From the NCBI RefSeq assembly GCF_029910655.1, contig NZ_CP123897.1, positions 4,887,547 through 4,951,546 on the forward strand: a stretch of DNA of 64,000 nt. Direction: 5' to 3'. Below the pieces are notes generated by a model. It did no database searches. It was not told where the DNA came from and saw nothing but the letters and a program-made list of their open reading frames with translations. Both the position numbers and the translations under genes were made by a program. This stretch comes from Methylomonas sp. UP202. Lineage in GTDB: Bacteria; Pseudomonadota; Gammaproteobacteria; Methylococcales; Methylomonadaceae. Positions 18,066 to 27,187 of the stretch are shown in pieces. Each line of letters starts with the position of its first letter. Positions within the stretch are counted from its first letter, which is position 1.

Positions 18066-19394
18066 TTAGCCCTGCTTGCGCAAGTACTTCTCGACACCGG
18101 TCGTTCTGGTATAGCTAACTTCGTCGGATTGTAACGCCTGTCTGGCTACGTATTTTGACACGCCTGACACGCTAGGCACCTCTCTATCCGCCACTTCCTG
18201 CTTGGCCATGTATTTGGCGACCCCAGTCACTTCGCCGGCGGCCTTTTCTTCGACGGCGTGTTTCGCAAGATATTTGGAAACCGAACTCACCACCACCTCG
18301 GGCTTGACTTCCAGCCGCTGCTTGGCGACGTACTTGGCAACACCGGTCAATGTCGGCAATTGTTTAGCTAAGACGGATTGCTTGGCTAAATAACGCGCCA
18401 CGCCGGTAACCGGCGCGGCCTGACTTTGCAGCTGCAATTGTCTGGCCAAATATTTAGCGACACCGGTTGGCTTCGGCGCCAGTTCGGCCGCCGCGGATTG
18501 ACGGGCCAGATAGCGATCCACCGCCGAACCTTCGACAATGACTTCGGCGGCAAATGCGATTTCCTCGGCTTGTTCCTGCTTCATCAATGCCTCCGCTTTT
18601 TCAGCTTGCAATTTGGCTTCCGCTTCGGCGTAGCGAGCCACCAAAGCCGACGCCGCGGCTTTACGCGCAGCCAACTCCTGTTCGGCAACGAATTTGGCGA
18701 CCCCGGTTAACGGCGCCTGCTCTTTCAATAACTTGTCTTGCCGAGCCAGATATTTTTCGACGCCGCTCAAAACAGGTACGTCCTTGGAAACCAGCGCCTG
18801 CTTAGCCAAGTACTTGCTAACGGACGTCGCAGCCGGTACATCCTTAGCCGCCAAGTCTTTTTTTAGCACGTATTTAGCGACGCCAGTCACCGCTGGAGAT
18901 TCGGCCATATTTTGCCGAATAACATATTTGGCAACCCCGGTTACCGAATGGTCTTCCCTATCGTGCATGGTGACGTATTTGGATACGCCGGTAATCGGCG
19001 CGGCCTTGGACTGGATTGATTCCTTGATCAGATACTTAGCGACTCGGGTAACCGGATGTTCAGCTTGCAGACTCAAATACTTTTCGACACCGGTCGGAAC
19101 CGGCTCGGGCTCGACGGCTTCGACGACCTCCTCCTCAATCACTTCTGCTTCGGCCTCCGCTTCCGGCTCGACCGCCGCCGGCTCAAGAGCCGCCAGATAG
19201 CGAGCCACGCCGGTCAATGCCGGTTCGTCGTCGGCCGTTTGCGGCTCCAGCCGTTGTAGGTAACGCGCCACGCCGGTCAATTGCGTGCCTCCGTCTTCGC
19301 TATTACCCTCGGAGGTACCGCCACCGCCGGGCTTATCGAAGAAAAAGCTCGGCAACAAGCCGAATAAGCTATTCATCAAACTATTATTTGCCAT
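18066..19394 (-). CDS. TGVxKYL-repeat protein, candidate type I secretion cargo
   Basis: 442 residues. After a short hydrophobic start (MANNSLMNSLFGLLPSFFF) and a Gly-rich linker, nearly the whole protein is about 19 repeats of the form (V/L)TGV(A/S/E)(K/R)Y(L/V)xxQ, spaced 17-22 residues, most followed by a charged helix-forming linker such as ALVSKDVP. Two acidic or Ala/Glu-rich inserts interrupt the array (~55-95 and ~255-300). I see no cysteine or tryptophan, no GGxGxD RTX repeats and no clear cleavable signal peptide. The last repeat reaches the C-terminus (GVEKYLRKQG). ATG has a CAGGAG ribosome site. It is followed by its own terminator and then by the type I secretion operon, so secreted cargo is the leading idea; an intracellular scaffold is the main alternative. 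Family not recognised. Confidence 0.8.
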   Translation of the reverse strand: MANNSLMNSLFGLLPSFFFDKPGGGGTSEGNSEDGGTQLTGVARYLQRLEPQTADDEPALTGVARYLAALEPAAVEPEAEAEAEVIEEEVVEAVEPEPVPTGVEKYLSLQAEHPVTRVAKYLIKESIQSKAAPITGVSKYVTMHDREDHSVTGVAKYVIRQNMAESPAVTGVAKYVLKKDLAAKDVPAATSVSKYLAKQALVSKDVPVLSGVEKYLARQDKLLKEQAPLTGVAKFVAEQELAARKAAASALVARYAEAEAKLQAEKAEALMKQEQAEEIAFAAEVIVEGSAVDRYLARQSAAAELAPKPTGVAKYLARQLQLQSQAAPVTGVARYLAKQSVLAKQLPTLTGVAKYVAKQRLEVKPEVVVSSVSKYLAKHAVEEKAAGEVTGVAKYMAKQEVADREVPSVSGVSKYVARQALQSDEVSYTRTTGVEKYLRKQG

Positions 19395-19505
19395 TTGAGA
19401 ATACTCCTGAATGTTATCGTTGTTATTTTAATCGACTGGTCAACCTGAACTGGCCGGTTGGATTAACCCGAACCGCGCCGCAAGCCTGGCCCGCCGAACT
19501 GAGTA

Positions 19506-19784
19506 TTACGACCCGGTGCCGCTAAACACAACTTTGGGTTGAAAGCTGGAGGCCGGATATTTGGGATCGGCTTCCGATTGCGTCTGCGCCTGCTGATTGA
19601 CGCACGGCACCGCTGCGGCGCTTGTCGGAGCCGAGCTCGCGGTCGGCGCGGCTTCGGCAAGCGCCGGATCGCGGTAAACCACCTTGGGCTGAAAATCGGC
19701 CGCCGGATAGTCCTGGGCCTGCGCGGCCGCGGCGGTCAACAGTAACGCAACGAAAAATCCTCGTTTCAATTCCACGCTTTTCAT
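19506..19784 (-). CDS. Small exported protein with duplicated YPAxxFQPKVV motif
   Basis: 92 residues from the ATG at 19784, which has a GGAAG ribosome site 9 bp upstream; a GTG three codons earlier is the alternative. A Sec signal peptide (FFVALLLTAAAAQAQ) is followed by two near-identical motifs, YPAADFQPKVVY and YPASSFQPKVVF, joined by an Ala/Ser/Thr/Pro-rich linker with the only cysteine. The second copy is almost at the C-terminus. Function unknown. It lies 111 bp upstream of the repeat-protein gene on the same strand, so it may belong to the same surface system. Confidence 0.72.
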   Translation of the reverse strand: MKSVELKRGFFVALLLTAAAAQAQDYPAADFQPKVVYRDPALAEAAPTASSAPTSAAAVPCVNQQAQTQSEADPKYPASSFQPKVVFSGTGS

Positions 19785-19856
19785 AGTGCTCACCTTCCTC
19801 TTCCGTATGAATCGCCCCTGCCCGGCGGACAGGGACGTTTGACAAGTTACCGGCTA

Positions 19857-21869
19857 TTAAAGCACGGCTTCCACATTAGCGACGACATTATCCACGGTAA
19901 AGCCGAACTCTTTGAAGAGTTGGCCGGCCGGGGCCGATTCGCCGAAGCGGTCCAGGCCAACCACTCGGCCTTGGCTGCCCGCGTATTTCCACCAGCTGTC
20001 GGTCACGCCGGCTTCGACTACCACGCGCGCGGTCACGCTCGGCGGCAGTACGCTGTCTTTGTACGCCTGATCTTGCGCTTCGAACACGTTGGTCGACGGC
20101 ATGGACACCACGCGGATGTTTTTGCCTTTGGCGCTCAGCGCGTCGGCCGCTTTCGCCGCCAGTTCGACTTCGGAGCCGGTGGCGATGATGATCGCGTCCG
20201 GGCTGCCTTCGCCGCTCAGGATGTAGCCGCCTTTGGCGATCGCGTCGATCTGGGCTTGGCTGCGCGGCATGTGCGGCAGGTTTTGCCGGGAGAAGATCAG
20301 GGTGCTTGGGCCGTCGGTGCGTTCGATCGCGGCTTTCCAGCTGACCGCCGATTCCACCGCGTCGCACGGACGCCAGACTTGCATGTTGGGAATCATGCGC
20401 AACGTGGCGGTTTGTTCGATCGGTTGGTGGGTCGGGCCGTCTTCGCCCAGACCGATGGAGTCGTGGGTGTAGACGAAGATGGTCGGCGCTTTCATCAGCG
20501 CGGCCATCCGCAACGCGTTGCGGGCGTATTCGCTGAACATCAGGAAGGTGGCGCCGTAGGGCTTGAAGCCGCCGTGCAGGGCGATGCCGTTCATGATGGC
20601 GCTCATGCCGAATTCGCGGACGCCATAGTAGGCGTAGTTGCCGTCGTATCCGCTGGCGTTGATGTCTTTGCAGCCTTTCCACAGGGTCAGGTTGGAACCG
20701 GCCAGGTCGGCGGAGCCGCCCAAGAGTTCGGGCAACAGCGGGCCGAAGCCGTTCAGGGTGTTTTGCGAGGCTTTGCGGCTGGCGATGGTTTCGGCTTTGG
20801 CGTTGACATCGGCGATGAAGGCGTTGGCTTTTTCGCTCCAGTCGCCGGGCAGTTGGCCTTTGACCACGCGGCGTTCGAATTCGGCGGCCAGGGCCGGATG
20901 CGCGGCTTGGTAGGCGGCGAATTGGGCGTTCCAGGCGGCTTCGCGTTCGGCGCCCTTGGCTTTGGCGTCCCATCCGGCGTAGATGTCGGCGGGGATTTCG
21001 AACGGGGCGTGCGGCCAGCCGAGTTGTTCGCGGGTGGCGGCGACTTCGGCTTCACCGAGGGCGGCGCCGTGGCATTCTTCCTTGCCTTGTTTGTTCGGCG
21101 AGCCGAAACCGATGACGGTTTGGCAGCAGATGATCGATGGCTTGTCGGTGACGGCTTTAGCGGCTTCGATGGCTTTTTTCACGGCTTCGGGGTCGTGGCC
21201 GTCGACTTTGGGGATGACGTGCCAGCCGTAGGCTTCGAAGCGTTTCGGGGTGTCGTCCAGGAACCAGCCGTGGACGTCGCCGTGGCCGCGCACTTCGCCG
21301 TCGATGGAGATGTTGTTGTCGTCGTAGATGGCGATCAGTTTACCCAGGCCCATGGAGCCGGCCAGCGAGCAGGCTTCGTGGGAGATGCCTTCCATCAAGC
21401 AGCCGTCGCCCAGGAACACGTAGGTGTGGTGGTCGACGATGTCGTGACCCGGACGGTTGAATTGACCGGCCAGCGCGCGTTCGGCGATGGCGAAACCGAC
21501 GGCATTGGTGATGCCTTGGCCGAGCGGGCCGGTGGTGGTTTCGACGCCGTCGGTGTAGCCGTATTCCGGGTGACCTGGCGTTTTGGAGTGCAGTTGCCGG
21601 AACTGTTTCAACTGGTCGATCGGCAGGTTATAGCCGCTCAGGTGCAACAGCGAGTAAATCAGCATGGAGCCGTGACCGTTGGACAGGACAAAGCGGTCGC
21701 GATTCGGCCATTTGGGGTTGGTGGGGTTGTGGCTCAGAAAATCGTTCCACAATACTTCAGCGATGTCGGCCATGCCCATCGGCGCACCAGGGTGGCCGGA
21801 GTTGGCTTTTTGGACGGCGTCCATGCTGAGTGCGCGTATGGCGTTCGCTAAGTCTCGGCGCGAAGGCAT
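19857..21869 (-). CDS. tkt: Transketolase
   Basis: 670 residues from the ATG at 21869, preceded by AAAGGAG; a longer in-frame start is rejected because its extra 34 residues run through the upstream hairpin. It has the thiamine-diphosphate enzyme layout: [17 protein letters not shown], then the GDG motif [14 protein letters not shown], pyrimidine domain with [11 protein letters not shown], and the C-terminal domain GSEVELA. It transfers two-carbon units between sugar phosphates and regenerates ribulose-5-phosphate in the ribulose monophosphate cycle. It is downstream of hexulose-phosphate synthase on the same strand with a hairpin between them, so coupling may be partial. Confidence 0.96.
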   Translation of the reverse strand: MPSRRDLANAIRALSMDAVQKANSGHPGAPMGMADIAEVLWNDFLSHNPTNPKWPNRDRFVLSNGHGSMLIYSLLHLSGYNLPIDQLKQFRQLHSKTPGHPEYGYTDGVETTTGPLGQGITNAVGFAIAERALAGQFNRPGHDIVDHHTYVFLGDGCLMEGISHEACSLAGSMGLGKLIAIYDDNNISIDGEVRGHGDVHGWFLDDTPKRFEAYGWHVIPKVDGHDPEAVKKAIEAAKAVTDKPSIICCQTVIGFGSPNKQGKEECHGAALGEAEVAATREQLGWPHAPFEIPADIYAGWDAKAKGAEREAAWNAQFAAYQAAHPALAAEFERRVVKGQLPGDWSEKANAFIADVNAKAETIASRKASQNTLNGFGPLLPELLGGSADLAGSNLTLWKGCKDINASGYDGNYAYYGVREFGMSAIMNGIALHGGFKPYGATFLMFSEYARNALRMAALMKAPTIFVYTHDSIGLGEDGPTHQPIEQTATLRMIPNMQVWRPCDAVESAVSWKAAIERTDGPSTLIFSRQNLPHMPRSQAQIDAIAKGGYILSGEGSPDAIIIATGSEVELAAKAADALSAKGKNIRVVSMPSTNVFEAQDQAYKDSVLPPSVTARVVVEAGVTDSWWKYAGSQGRVVGLDRFGESAPAGQLFKEFGFTVDNVVANVEAVL

Positions 21870-21949
21870 TGGTGTATCTCCTTTAAATATCGATGATGAG
21901 AGCGGGCGGTTGGCGCCGCTTTTCAAAAACTGGGGTTTAAAACGTAAGA

Positions 21950-21979
21950 AAGGACGAGTGGCGTTAGCCACCCGTCCTT
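21950..21979 (-). terminator. Hairpin between hexulose-phosphate synthase and transketolase genes
   Basis: A 13-bp stem with one mismatch (AAGGACGGGTGGC and GCCACTCGTCCTT, 4-base loop) is followed on the minus strand by a T-rich tract TTTCTTACGTTTT. It fits an intrinsic terminator or attenuator that would let the synthase be expressed more strongly than transketolase. Confidence 0.6.
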
Positions 21980-22019
21980 AGATCTTGCAGATTACAGCTT
22001 AGGTCTAACCAAAGCGGTC

Positions 22020-22667
22020 TTATGCGGAAGCGGCGTCGACCAGCTCGCGGATCTCTTTTGCCGCGGTAGCAGGGCATGCAGCCCCGTAGATTGCCGCGCC
22101 GACCACGATAATGTTGGCGCCCGCTTTAACGGTTTGATCGATAGTAGCTGGTTTGATACCGCCGGCAACGGAAACGCGAACGTTCAAGCCCAGGTTAGCG
22201 ACTTCCGCCAAATCGGTGAAAGGCGTTTGACCGGCCGCTTGTGCGTCCAGACCGGTGTGTACACCCATGATTTGGGCGCCCAGTTTCGCGGATTCGCGAG
22301 CGCACTCGCCTTTGTTAGGCACGTTGATCAGGTCGACTTGAACTTCGGCGCTGTATTTTTTAGCCGCTTTGATCACGCCACCGATGGTAGCCAGACCGGA
22401 AACGCCCAATACGGTGCAGATGTCCGCGCCGGCAGCGTAGAAAGCACCGGCTTCGTATTCGCCGGCATCCATGGTTTTCAGGTCAACCAGCAGCAGTTGG
22501 TTAGGGAAACGTTGTCTCAATTCCTTGACCAGATTGATACCGTTGTATTTGATGCAAGGGGTACCGATTTCGAAGATATCGACGTAAGGTGCGACTTTGT
22601 CGGCCAACGCAACGGTTTGGTCGAAATCCAGTGAGTCCAACGCCATTTGAATTAATGGTCTTGCCAT
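22020..22667 (-). CDS. hps: 3-hexulose-6-phosphate synthase
   Basis: 215 residues, the normal length. It is an orotidine-decarboxylase-fold enzyme starting MARPLIQMALDSLDFDQT, with the catalytic DLKTMDAGEYEA segment, ADICTVLGVSG and the phosphate-binding VSVAGGIKP and ANIIVVGAAI. It condenses formaldehyde with ribulose-5-phosphate, the key fixation step of the ribulose monophosphate cycle. This is the strongest sign of a methylotroph in the window. The partner 6-phospho-3-hexuloisomerase gene is not adjacent; transketolase is. ATG follows GGAGC. Confidence 0.95.
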   Translation of the reverse strand: MARPLIQMALDSLDFDQTVALADKVAPYVDIFEIGTPCIKYNGINLVKELRQRFPNQLLLVDLKTMDAGEYEAGAFYAAGADICTVLGVSGLATIGGVIKAAKKYSAEVQVDLINVPNKGECARESAKLGAQIMGVHTGLDAQAAGQTPFTDLAEVANLGLNVRVSVAGGIKPATIDQTVKAGANIIVVGAAIYGAACPATAAKEIRELVDAASA

Positions 22668-22887
22668 ACTTATGTGCTCCGATTGTTATAGTTACAGTTA
22701 TTGTTTTTAAGGCGACCCTTACAACAAAGCTCCCGTTTCCCAGCAAGATTCGAGAGCCTAGCAAGCCTTTGTTGACGGGCAAAATAATCGAGTGCGGCAA
22801 CTCTAAATCAGAACCGGCACCCTGTCAATTCGCGACGGGCCAAATAAACGCAAAAAACTCCGGGAATCGATTGGATTTGATCGCGAC
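22668..22887. promoter_or_regulatory. 220-bp region upstream of hexulose-phosphate synthase
   Basis: The stretch between the ubiX stop and the synthase start has no credible gene. It is the expected place for the promoter of a highly expressed C1 gene and has an AT-rich leader (positions ~22670-22720). I could not place convincing -35 and -10 boxes by eye. Confidence 0.35.
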
Positions 22888-23472
22888 TCAGCCTTCCAGG
22901 CCGGTCCAGGGCTTATACAGACCGGCGGCACCAACGCCGAACATATCCAATATGCGGCCGACCCCCTCGTCAACCATTGCCCGCAGCGAATCGGATTTAT
23001 TGTAAAACGCCGGCATCGGCGGAAATATGATGCCGCCCATCTCGGTAACCGCCGCCATGTTGCGGATGTGCGCCAAATTTAACGGGGTTTCGCGGGGCAC
23101 CAGCACTGTTTTACGGCGTTCCTTCAGTGCCACGTCGGCCGCCCGCGAAATCAGATTGTCGCCAAAACCGTGCGCCACCGCCGCCAGGGTTTTCATCGAA
23201 CACGGCGCAATGACAACTCCCTCGGTCTTGAAGGAGCCGCTTGCAATACTGGAGGCAATATCGTTGATGCCGTGCGTCACGTCGGCGAGCGCATACAGCG
23301 CCGCCCTATCCATGTCCAATTCGTATTTCAGATTGACCAGCCCCGCCGAGGAAATCACCAGGTGCGTTTCCCATTCCGGCCGTTCTCGGAGTATCTCCAG
23401 CATCCTGATACCGTAGATAGCGCCGGTTGCGCCGGTCATTGCGATCACCAAGCGTTTTTTCGTATCTGCCAT
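22888..23472 (-). CDS. ubiX: Flavin prenyltransferase UbiX
   Basis: 194 residues. The N-terminal FMN-binding loop is AMTGATGAIYGIRMLEIL, followed by the SSAG segment, IAPCSMKTLAAVAHG and the arginine-containing LVPRETPLNLAHIRNM. It makes the prenylated FMN cofactor used by UbiD decarboxylase in ubiquinone synthesis. It is 3 bp after the prolyl aminopeptidase gene on the same strand, so the two are probably co-transcribed. Confidence 0.94.
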   Translation of the reverse strand: MADTKKRLVIAMTGATGAIYGIRMLEILRERPEWETHLVISSAGLVNLKYELDMDRAALYALADVTHGINDIASSIASGSFKTEGVVIAPCSMKTLAAVAHGFGDNLISRAADVALKERRKTVLVPRETPLNLAHIRNMAAVTEMGGIIFPPMPAFYNKSDSLRAMVDEGVGRILDMFGVGAAGLYKPWTGLEG

Positions 23473-23475
23473 GTT

Positions 23476-24423
23476 TTAGCCCAACAGCCCAGCCATCCGA
23501 TCGGCCGCCGCCACCAAGGCGCCGATCATTTCCTCGCCGCGAGCAACGTGTCCGGCATTGGGCAGCACGATATATTCGGCATGAGGCAATGCGCGATGCA
23601 AGGCCCAACCTGCCTCCAACGGACAGGTTAAATCGTTCTGCCCGTGGATGATCGAACAGGGAATCTCGCTCAAGAGTCCGCAATTCGCCAATAGCTGATT
23701 TTCAGAGAGAAAATAGCGATTTCGGGCGTAATGCAGCTCCATCCTGACTTGCAATACCTCACGTTCACCGGCCGGCTCCGCACTCGCGATGAACTCATTA
23801 CCTAAAGCGACCTGGCCGCCCCAGTCCTGCCAGCCTTTCGCCGCGCGCCGGGCAAGGCTCTCGTCGTCACCGAATACCGAGCTCAACAAATTGGGCAGTA
23901 CCTCCTGATTTTCGTTGGCGTCGACACTATCCAGCAAACCTTGCCAAGCTTGCGGATAAATCCGATTGGCGCCATTGCCGAGAAACCAATCCATATCGGC
24001 CGCACGCGCCAAAAACACGCCCCGCAGCACCATGCCCGAGACCTTTTCGGGAAAACGCTGCGCATAAAGCAAAGCCAAGGTGGCCCCCCACGAACCGCCA
24101 AACAGCAACCACCGCTCCACGCGCAAGCGAATTCTGATCCGCTCGATGTCGTCGACTAAATCCGGTGCGGTATTCGCCGCCAATTCGCCAAACGGCAAAG
24201 ACTGGCCGCAACCACGCTGATCGAACAAGACAATGTGATAGCGCTCCGGATCGAAGTAGCGCCGATGCTCCGGCTTGGTACCGGAACAGGGCCCGCCGTG
24301 CAAAAAAATCACCGGAACTCCGGCGGGATTGCCGGATTGTTCGACATACACCCGATGCACCGAATCCGTGTCGAGAAAGAAGCTGTGAAAGGGCGATATT
24401 TCAGGGTAAAGCGTTCTCATCAT
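23476..24423 (-). CDS. pip: Prolyl aminopeptidase
   Basis: 315 residues, the usual size. It is an alpha/beta hydrolase of peptidase family S33: the oxyanion-hole HGGP followed by the family segment GTKPEHRRYFDPERY, nucleophile serine in GGSWGATLAL, an acid in GQNDLTCP and catalytic histidine in NAGHVARG. It removes N-terminal proline from peptides in the cytoplasm. Two adjacent ATG codons start the gene, so the start may be one codon later. Upstream of ubiX in the same operon. Confidence 0.93.
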   Translation of the reverse strand: MMRTLYPEISPFHSFFLDTDSVHRVYVEQSGNPAGVPVIFLHGGPCSGTKPEHRRYFDPERYHIVLFDQRGCGQSLPFGELAANTAPDLVDDIERIRIRLRVERWLLFGGSWGATLALLYAQRFPEKVSGMVLRGVFLARAADMDWFLGNGANRIYPQAWQGLLDSVDANENQEVLPNLLSSVFGDDESLARRAAKGWQDWGGQVALGNEFIASAEPAGEREVLQVRMELHYARNRYFLSENQLLANCGLLSEIPCSIIHGQNDLTCPLEAGWALHRALPHAEYIVLPNAGHVARGEEMIGALVAAADRMAGLLG

Positions 24424-24696
24424 TTAATTCAACGCTGTTAAACGAACCGAGTTAAGCGCTTGGCACTCGGCATGTGAAGGAATCGGCGCGCTGTGTTTTT
24501 TGATTTCGTTGGCCGGGAAGTCATTTTTCGGGCATCGGCAGGGTAAAAAGGCACCGACAGCGGCGACGGATTTTTGAGACAACCGTTTGACAAGCGCCGC
24601 CATCTCAATCGAATCGAATCTGTGTAGTATAACATCAGAGAAATTCGCATCAGGCCTGTAAAACCGACTACTCCCAATGGCCCGCTACCCTCGGAA

Positions 24697-25461
24697 ATGA
24701 CCGACTGCGAAATGCCCCAAACCCAGACGAAACAACAAATGATTGTTCTTCATCAATTTCCCAGAGCCTGGCATATCCCCAACCCCGGCCAGTTTTGCGC
24801 CAAGCTGGAAACCTATCTGCGCATGGCCGAAATCGAGTACCGGATCGCCGAAACGCTACCGATATACGCGCCGCTAGGCAAATTGCCCTACATCGACCAC
24901 GACGGCCGCAAAATCGCCGATAGCCGGATCATCATCGCCCATCTGCAACAGAATTTCGGCAACCGGCCGGACCAAACCCTTTCCGACCGGCAAAAAGCTC
25001 AAGCCCTGGCCTGGCAACGTCTGCTGGAAGAGCATTTGTATTGGGTCTGCATGTACAGCCGCTGGCAAACCGGGGCGGAGAATTGGCGCATCAACAAACA
25101 GGCAATTTTTCGAAGCCTGCCGCCGCTCCTCGCCGACGGGGTCGCCAGCCTTTACCGGCTGAGGATCAAAAGCCAGATTCGCGGCCACGGCATCGGTCGC
25201 TTGCCGACCGCACAAGTATTCGAGTTGGGCCGGCAGGACGTGACCGCGTTGGCTGCTGCCTTAGCGGACCGACCCTATTTGCTCGGCGAGCAACCCGCCA
25301 GCGTCGACGCGTCGGCTTACGGCATTCTGATCAACCTGCTCGCCTGCCCTGTTACTTCGCCGGTCAAGGACTATGCGCTGGCGCAACCGGCGTTAATCGA
25401 CTATTGCCGGCGCATGCAGTTGCGCTACTTTCCGGAACTGGGCGAGCCTCGATTCGTTTAA
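24697..25461 (+). CDS. Glutathione S-transferase-like protein (metaxin/Faxc type)
   Basis: 254 residues. An N-terminal thioredoxin-like domain (MIVLHQFPRAWHIPNPGQFC, then GKLPYIDHDGRKIADSRIII) and a C-terminal helical domain (YLLGEQPASVDASAYGILIN) match the Faxc/metaxin branch of the GST superfamily, found as single-gene proteins in many gammaproteobacteria. Glutathione conjugation is not assured in this branch. The start may be the internal ATG at ~24739. It converges on the LysR gene with overlapping stop codons. Confidence 0.8.
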   Translation: MTDCEMPQTQTKQQMIVLHQFPRAWHIPNPGQFCAKLETYLRMAEIEYRIAETLPIYAPLGKLPYIDHDGRKIADSRIIIAHLQQNFGNRPDQTLSDRQKAQALAWQRLLEEHLYWVCMYSRWQTGAENWRINKQAIFRSLPPLLADGVASLYRLRIKSQIRGHGIGRLPTAQVFELGRQDVTALAAALADRPYLLGEQPASVDASAYGILINLLACPVTSPVKDYALAQPALIDYCRRMQLRYFPELGEPRFV

Positions 25462-26393
25462 TCCGTCAACTCGACGCAAGCGGCGCGGATCTCGCCGCGC
25501 AACCAACGGTTGGCCGGCTCCTGGTCTTGCAACGGATGCCAGACCATGACCGCGGCGTAATCCGGCAAATCCAACGGTAACGGCACCCATTGCAGAGGCT
25601 GGTTTTGCGCGATTTGCAAGGCGGTACGCTTAGGAAAGGCCATGACCATATCGGTTTGGGCCACAATCAACGGCGCCGACAGAAAATGCGAAACCGTCAA
25701 TGCCACCCGCCGCTCCAGACCGCGCTCGGCCAGCCAACTATCGACTTGGCCGCTACCGGAGCCGGCGCCAGACAGCATGATGTGCGGCAAGCCGATGTAT
25801 TGCTCCAGCGTCAATTCCCGATTCACGACCGGATGACCGACCCGCGCCACGCAAACCATGCAATCGTCGAACAAGGCCAGACAATGCAGATGCTTCGGCG
25901 GATTCAGCATCACCTCGAAACCCAACACCAGATCGATTTCGCCTTGTTCCAACGCTTCGAGCGGAAACCGGCTACTGGTACGCTTGAAACGAATGTCCAC
26001 GCCCGGCGCCTGACGGGCGATGCGCGGCGCCAGTTTAGGCAAGAGCAAGGCTTCCACGTAATCGGTGGCGGCAATCGCGAACGCGCGCCGGCTGCCAGCC
26101 GGATCGAACGGGGCTGGCGCCCTGATCAAACCTTCCACCTCTTTCAGCACCACGGAGACCGGATCGATCAGCGCCAAGGCCCGCGCGGTAGGCACCATGC
26201 CGGCCGGGGTTTTCACCAACAACGGGTCTTCCAACTGTTGCCGTAAGCGCTGCAGTACATGGCTCATCGCCGACTGACTGATGAACATTTTCTCCGCTGC
26301 CCGCGACACGCTGCGTTCTCGCATCAGCCAATCGAAAGCGACCAGTAAATTCAAATCGAAGCTGCGTAAATCGGCCATGGTCGGAATACCCAA
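25458..26393 (-). CDS. LysR-type transcriptional regulator
   Basis: 311 residues; a start at 26378 (MADLRSFDLNLL) is as likely. The winged helix-turn-helix spans ~20-45 (SVSRAAEKMFISQSAMSHVL), followed by the periplasmic-binding-like effector domain. It is divergent from a tautomerase gene, with a perfect 9-bp palindrome between them. LysR regulators commonly repress themselves and activate the divergent gene, so the tautomerase and the decayed dehydrogenase after it are the likely targets. Effector unknown. Confidence 0.92.
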   Translation of the reverse strand: MGIPTMADLRSFDLNLLVAFDWLMRERSVSRAAEKMFISQSAMSHVLQRLRQQLEDPLLVKTPAGMVPTARALALIDPVSVVLKEVEGLIRAPAPFDPAGSRRAFAIAATDYVEALLLPKLAPRIARQAPGVDIRFKRTSSRFPLEALEQGEIDLVLGFEVMLNPPKHLHCLALFDDCMVCVARVGHPVVNRELTLEQYIGLPHIMLSGAGSGSGQVDSWLAERGLERRVALTVSHFLSAPLIVAQTDMVMAFPKRTALQIAQNQPLQWVPLPLDLPDYAAVMVWHPLQDQEPANRWLRGEIRAACVELTD

Positions 26394-26437
26394 AACCGCG
26401 GAATGTTAACGACCGCGCCGGGAAGACCGGCATCGAA

Positions 26438-26461
26438 AATATTCATCCGCGTATGAATATT
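26438..26461. promoter_or_regulatory. Likely LysR operator (perfect palindrome)
   Basis: AATATTCAT at 26438-26446 and ATGAATATT at 26453-26461 form a perfect 9-bp inverted repeat with a 6-base centre. This fits the T-N11-A dyad typical of LysR sites. It lies 45 bp upstream of the regulator's first start codon in the divergent regulator/tautomerase gap of 269 bp, otherwise without a gene. Confidence 0.7.
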
Positions 26462-26662
26462 CGCCATTTTACGCTTGGCTCCGGCCGGCCTAAAGTAATC
26501 CCCGACGCCGCCGTTCGGCTTGCATCCCCCAAGGATTTCGCAAACCTGGACTAACGACGCGTCGCCCGAGTTCGGATCGCCGCCGGCGCTAGGCGACCGA
26601 ATTCGGATTTTAGCGGCCCCCAAACCGGCCCGTCCCAATACTTCAAATTCAGGAGAATCACC

Positions 26663-27145
26663 ATGCCTTTGTGGAAAGTCTACCATCCGACCGGCGCCTT
26701 CAGTGCCGAAGACAAACAAGAACTCGCCGAGCGCATCACCGGCATCTACGCCGGCGTGCCCATCCCCAAGTTTTACGTCGTAATCCTGTTCGAGGCCATC
26801 GATAAGGGCAATTGCTACGTCGGCGGCAAGGCGCATAACCAATTCGTTCGCTTCAAGGTGGACCAGATCGCCAGAACCATTCCCGGCCCTATCCTGCGCG
26901 AGTGGTGGATCCGCACCCTGGACGCCGTGGTCGCCCCGTACGTCAAGGAACGCGGTTACGACTGGGAAATTTCGATAGACGAGACGCCGTTCGATTTGTG
27001 GTCGCTGCAAGGCGAATTGCCGCCGCCTTTCGAATCGGTCGCCGAAAAGCGCTGGGTGGCCGAGAACAAGGCCAGTCCTTACACGCTACAGGAGAAACTG
27101 CCGGTCAACCTGATGCTGACGCCGGGCGTGACCGATCGCGCCTAA
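26663..27145 (+). CDS. Tautomerase-superfamily protein (cis-CaaD-like)
   Basis: 160 residues. After removal of Met the protein starts with proline (MPLWKVYHPTG), the catalytic base of the superfamily. The sequence continues AEDKQELAERITGIYAGVPI and FYVVILFEAIDKGNCYVGGK, as in the cis-3-chloroacrylic-acid-dehalogenase/fungal-type tautomerases. A strong AGGAG ribosome site precedes it. The substrate is unknown; many relatives are promiscuous tautomerases. It is divergent from the LysR gene and followed by a dead aldehyde dehydrogenase, hinting at a small catabolic operon. Confidence 0.8.
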   Translation: MPLWKVYHPTGAFSAEDKQELAERITGIYAGVPIPKFYVVILFEAIDKGNCYVGGKAHNQFVRFKVDQIARTIPGPILREWWIRTLDAVVAPYVKERGYDWEISIDETPFDLWSLQGELPPPFESVAEKRWVAENKASPYTLQEKLPVNLMLTPGVTDRA

Positions 27146-27187
27146 ACCGAAGGCGGCCGGCTCCGCGCGGGCCGGCCTTTCGCCATC

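Noticed and set aside
19839-21851. A 670-codon open frame on the plus strand opposite transketolase
   Set aside because: It is a mirror of the transketolase gene caused by codon bias. The peptide is Gly/Val/Phe/Arg-rich, with no domain, and the minus strand has a clear transketolase.
24438-24677. 79-codon minus-strand open frame between prolyl aminopeptidase and the GST-like gene
   Set aside because: Arg/Ser-rich composition, no motif and no convincing ribosome site. The 270-bp gap 24424-24696 is more likely promoter sequence for the two divergent genes.
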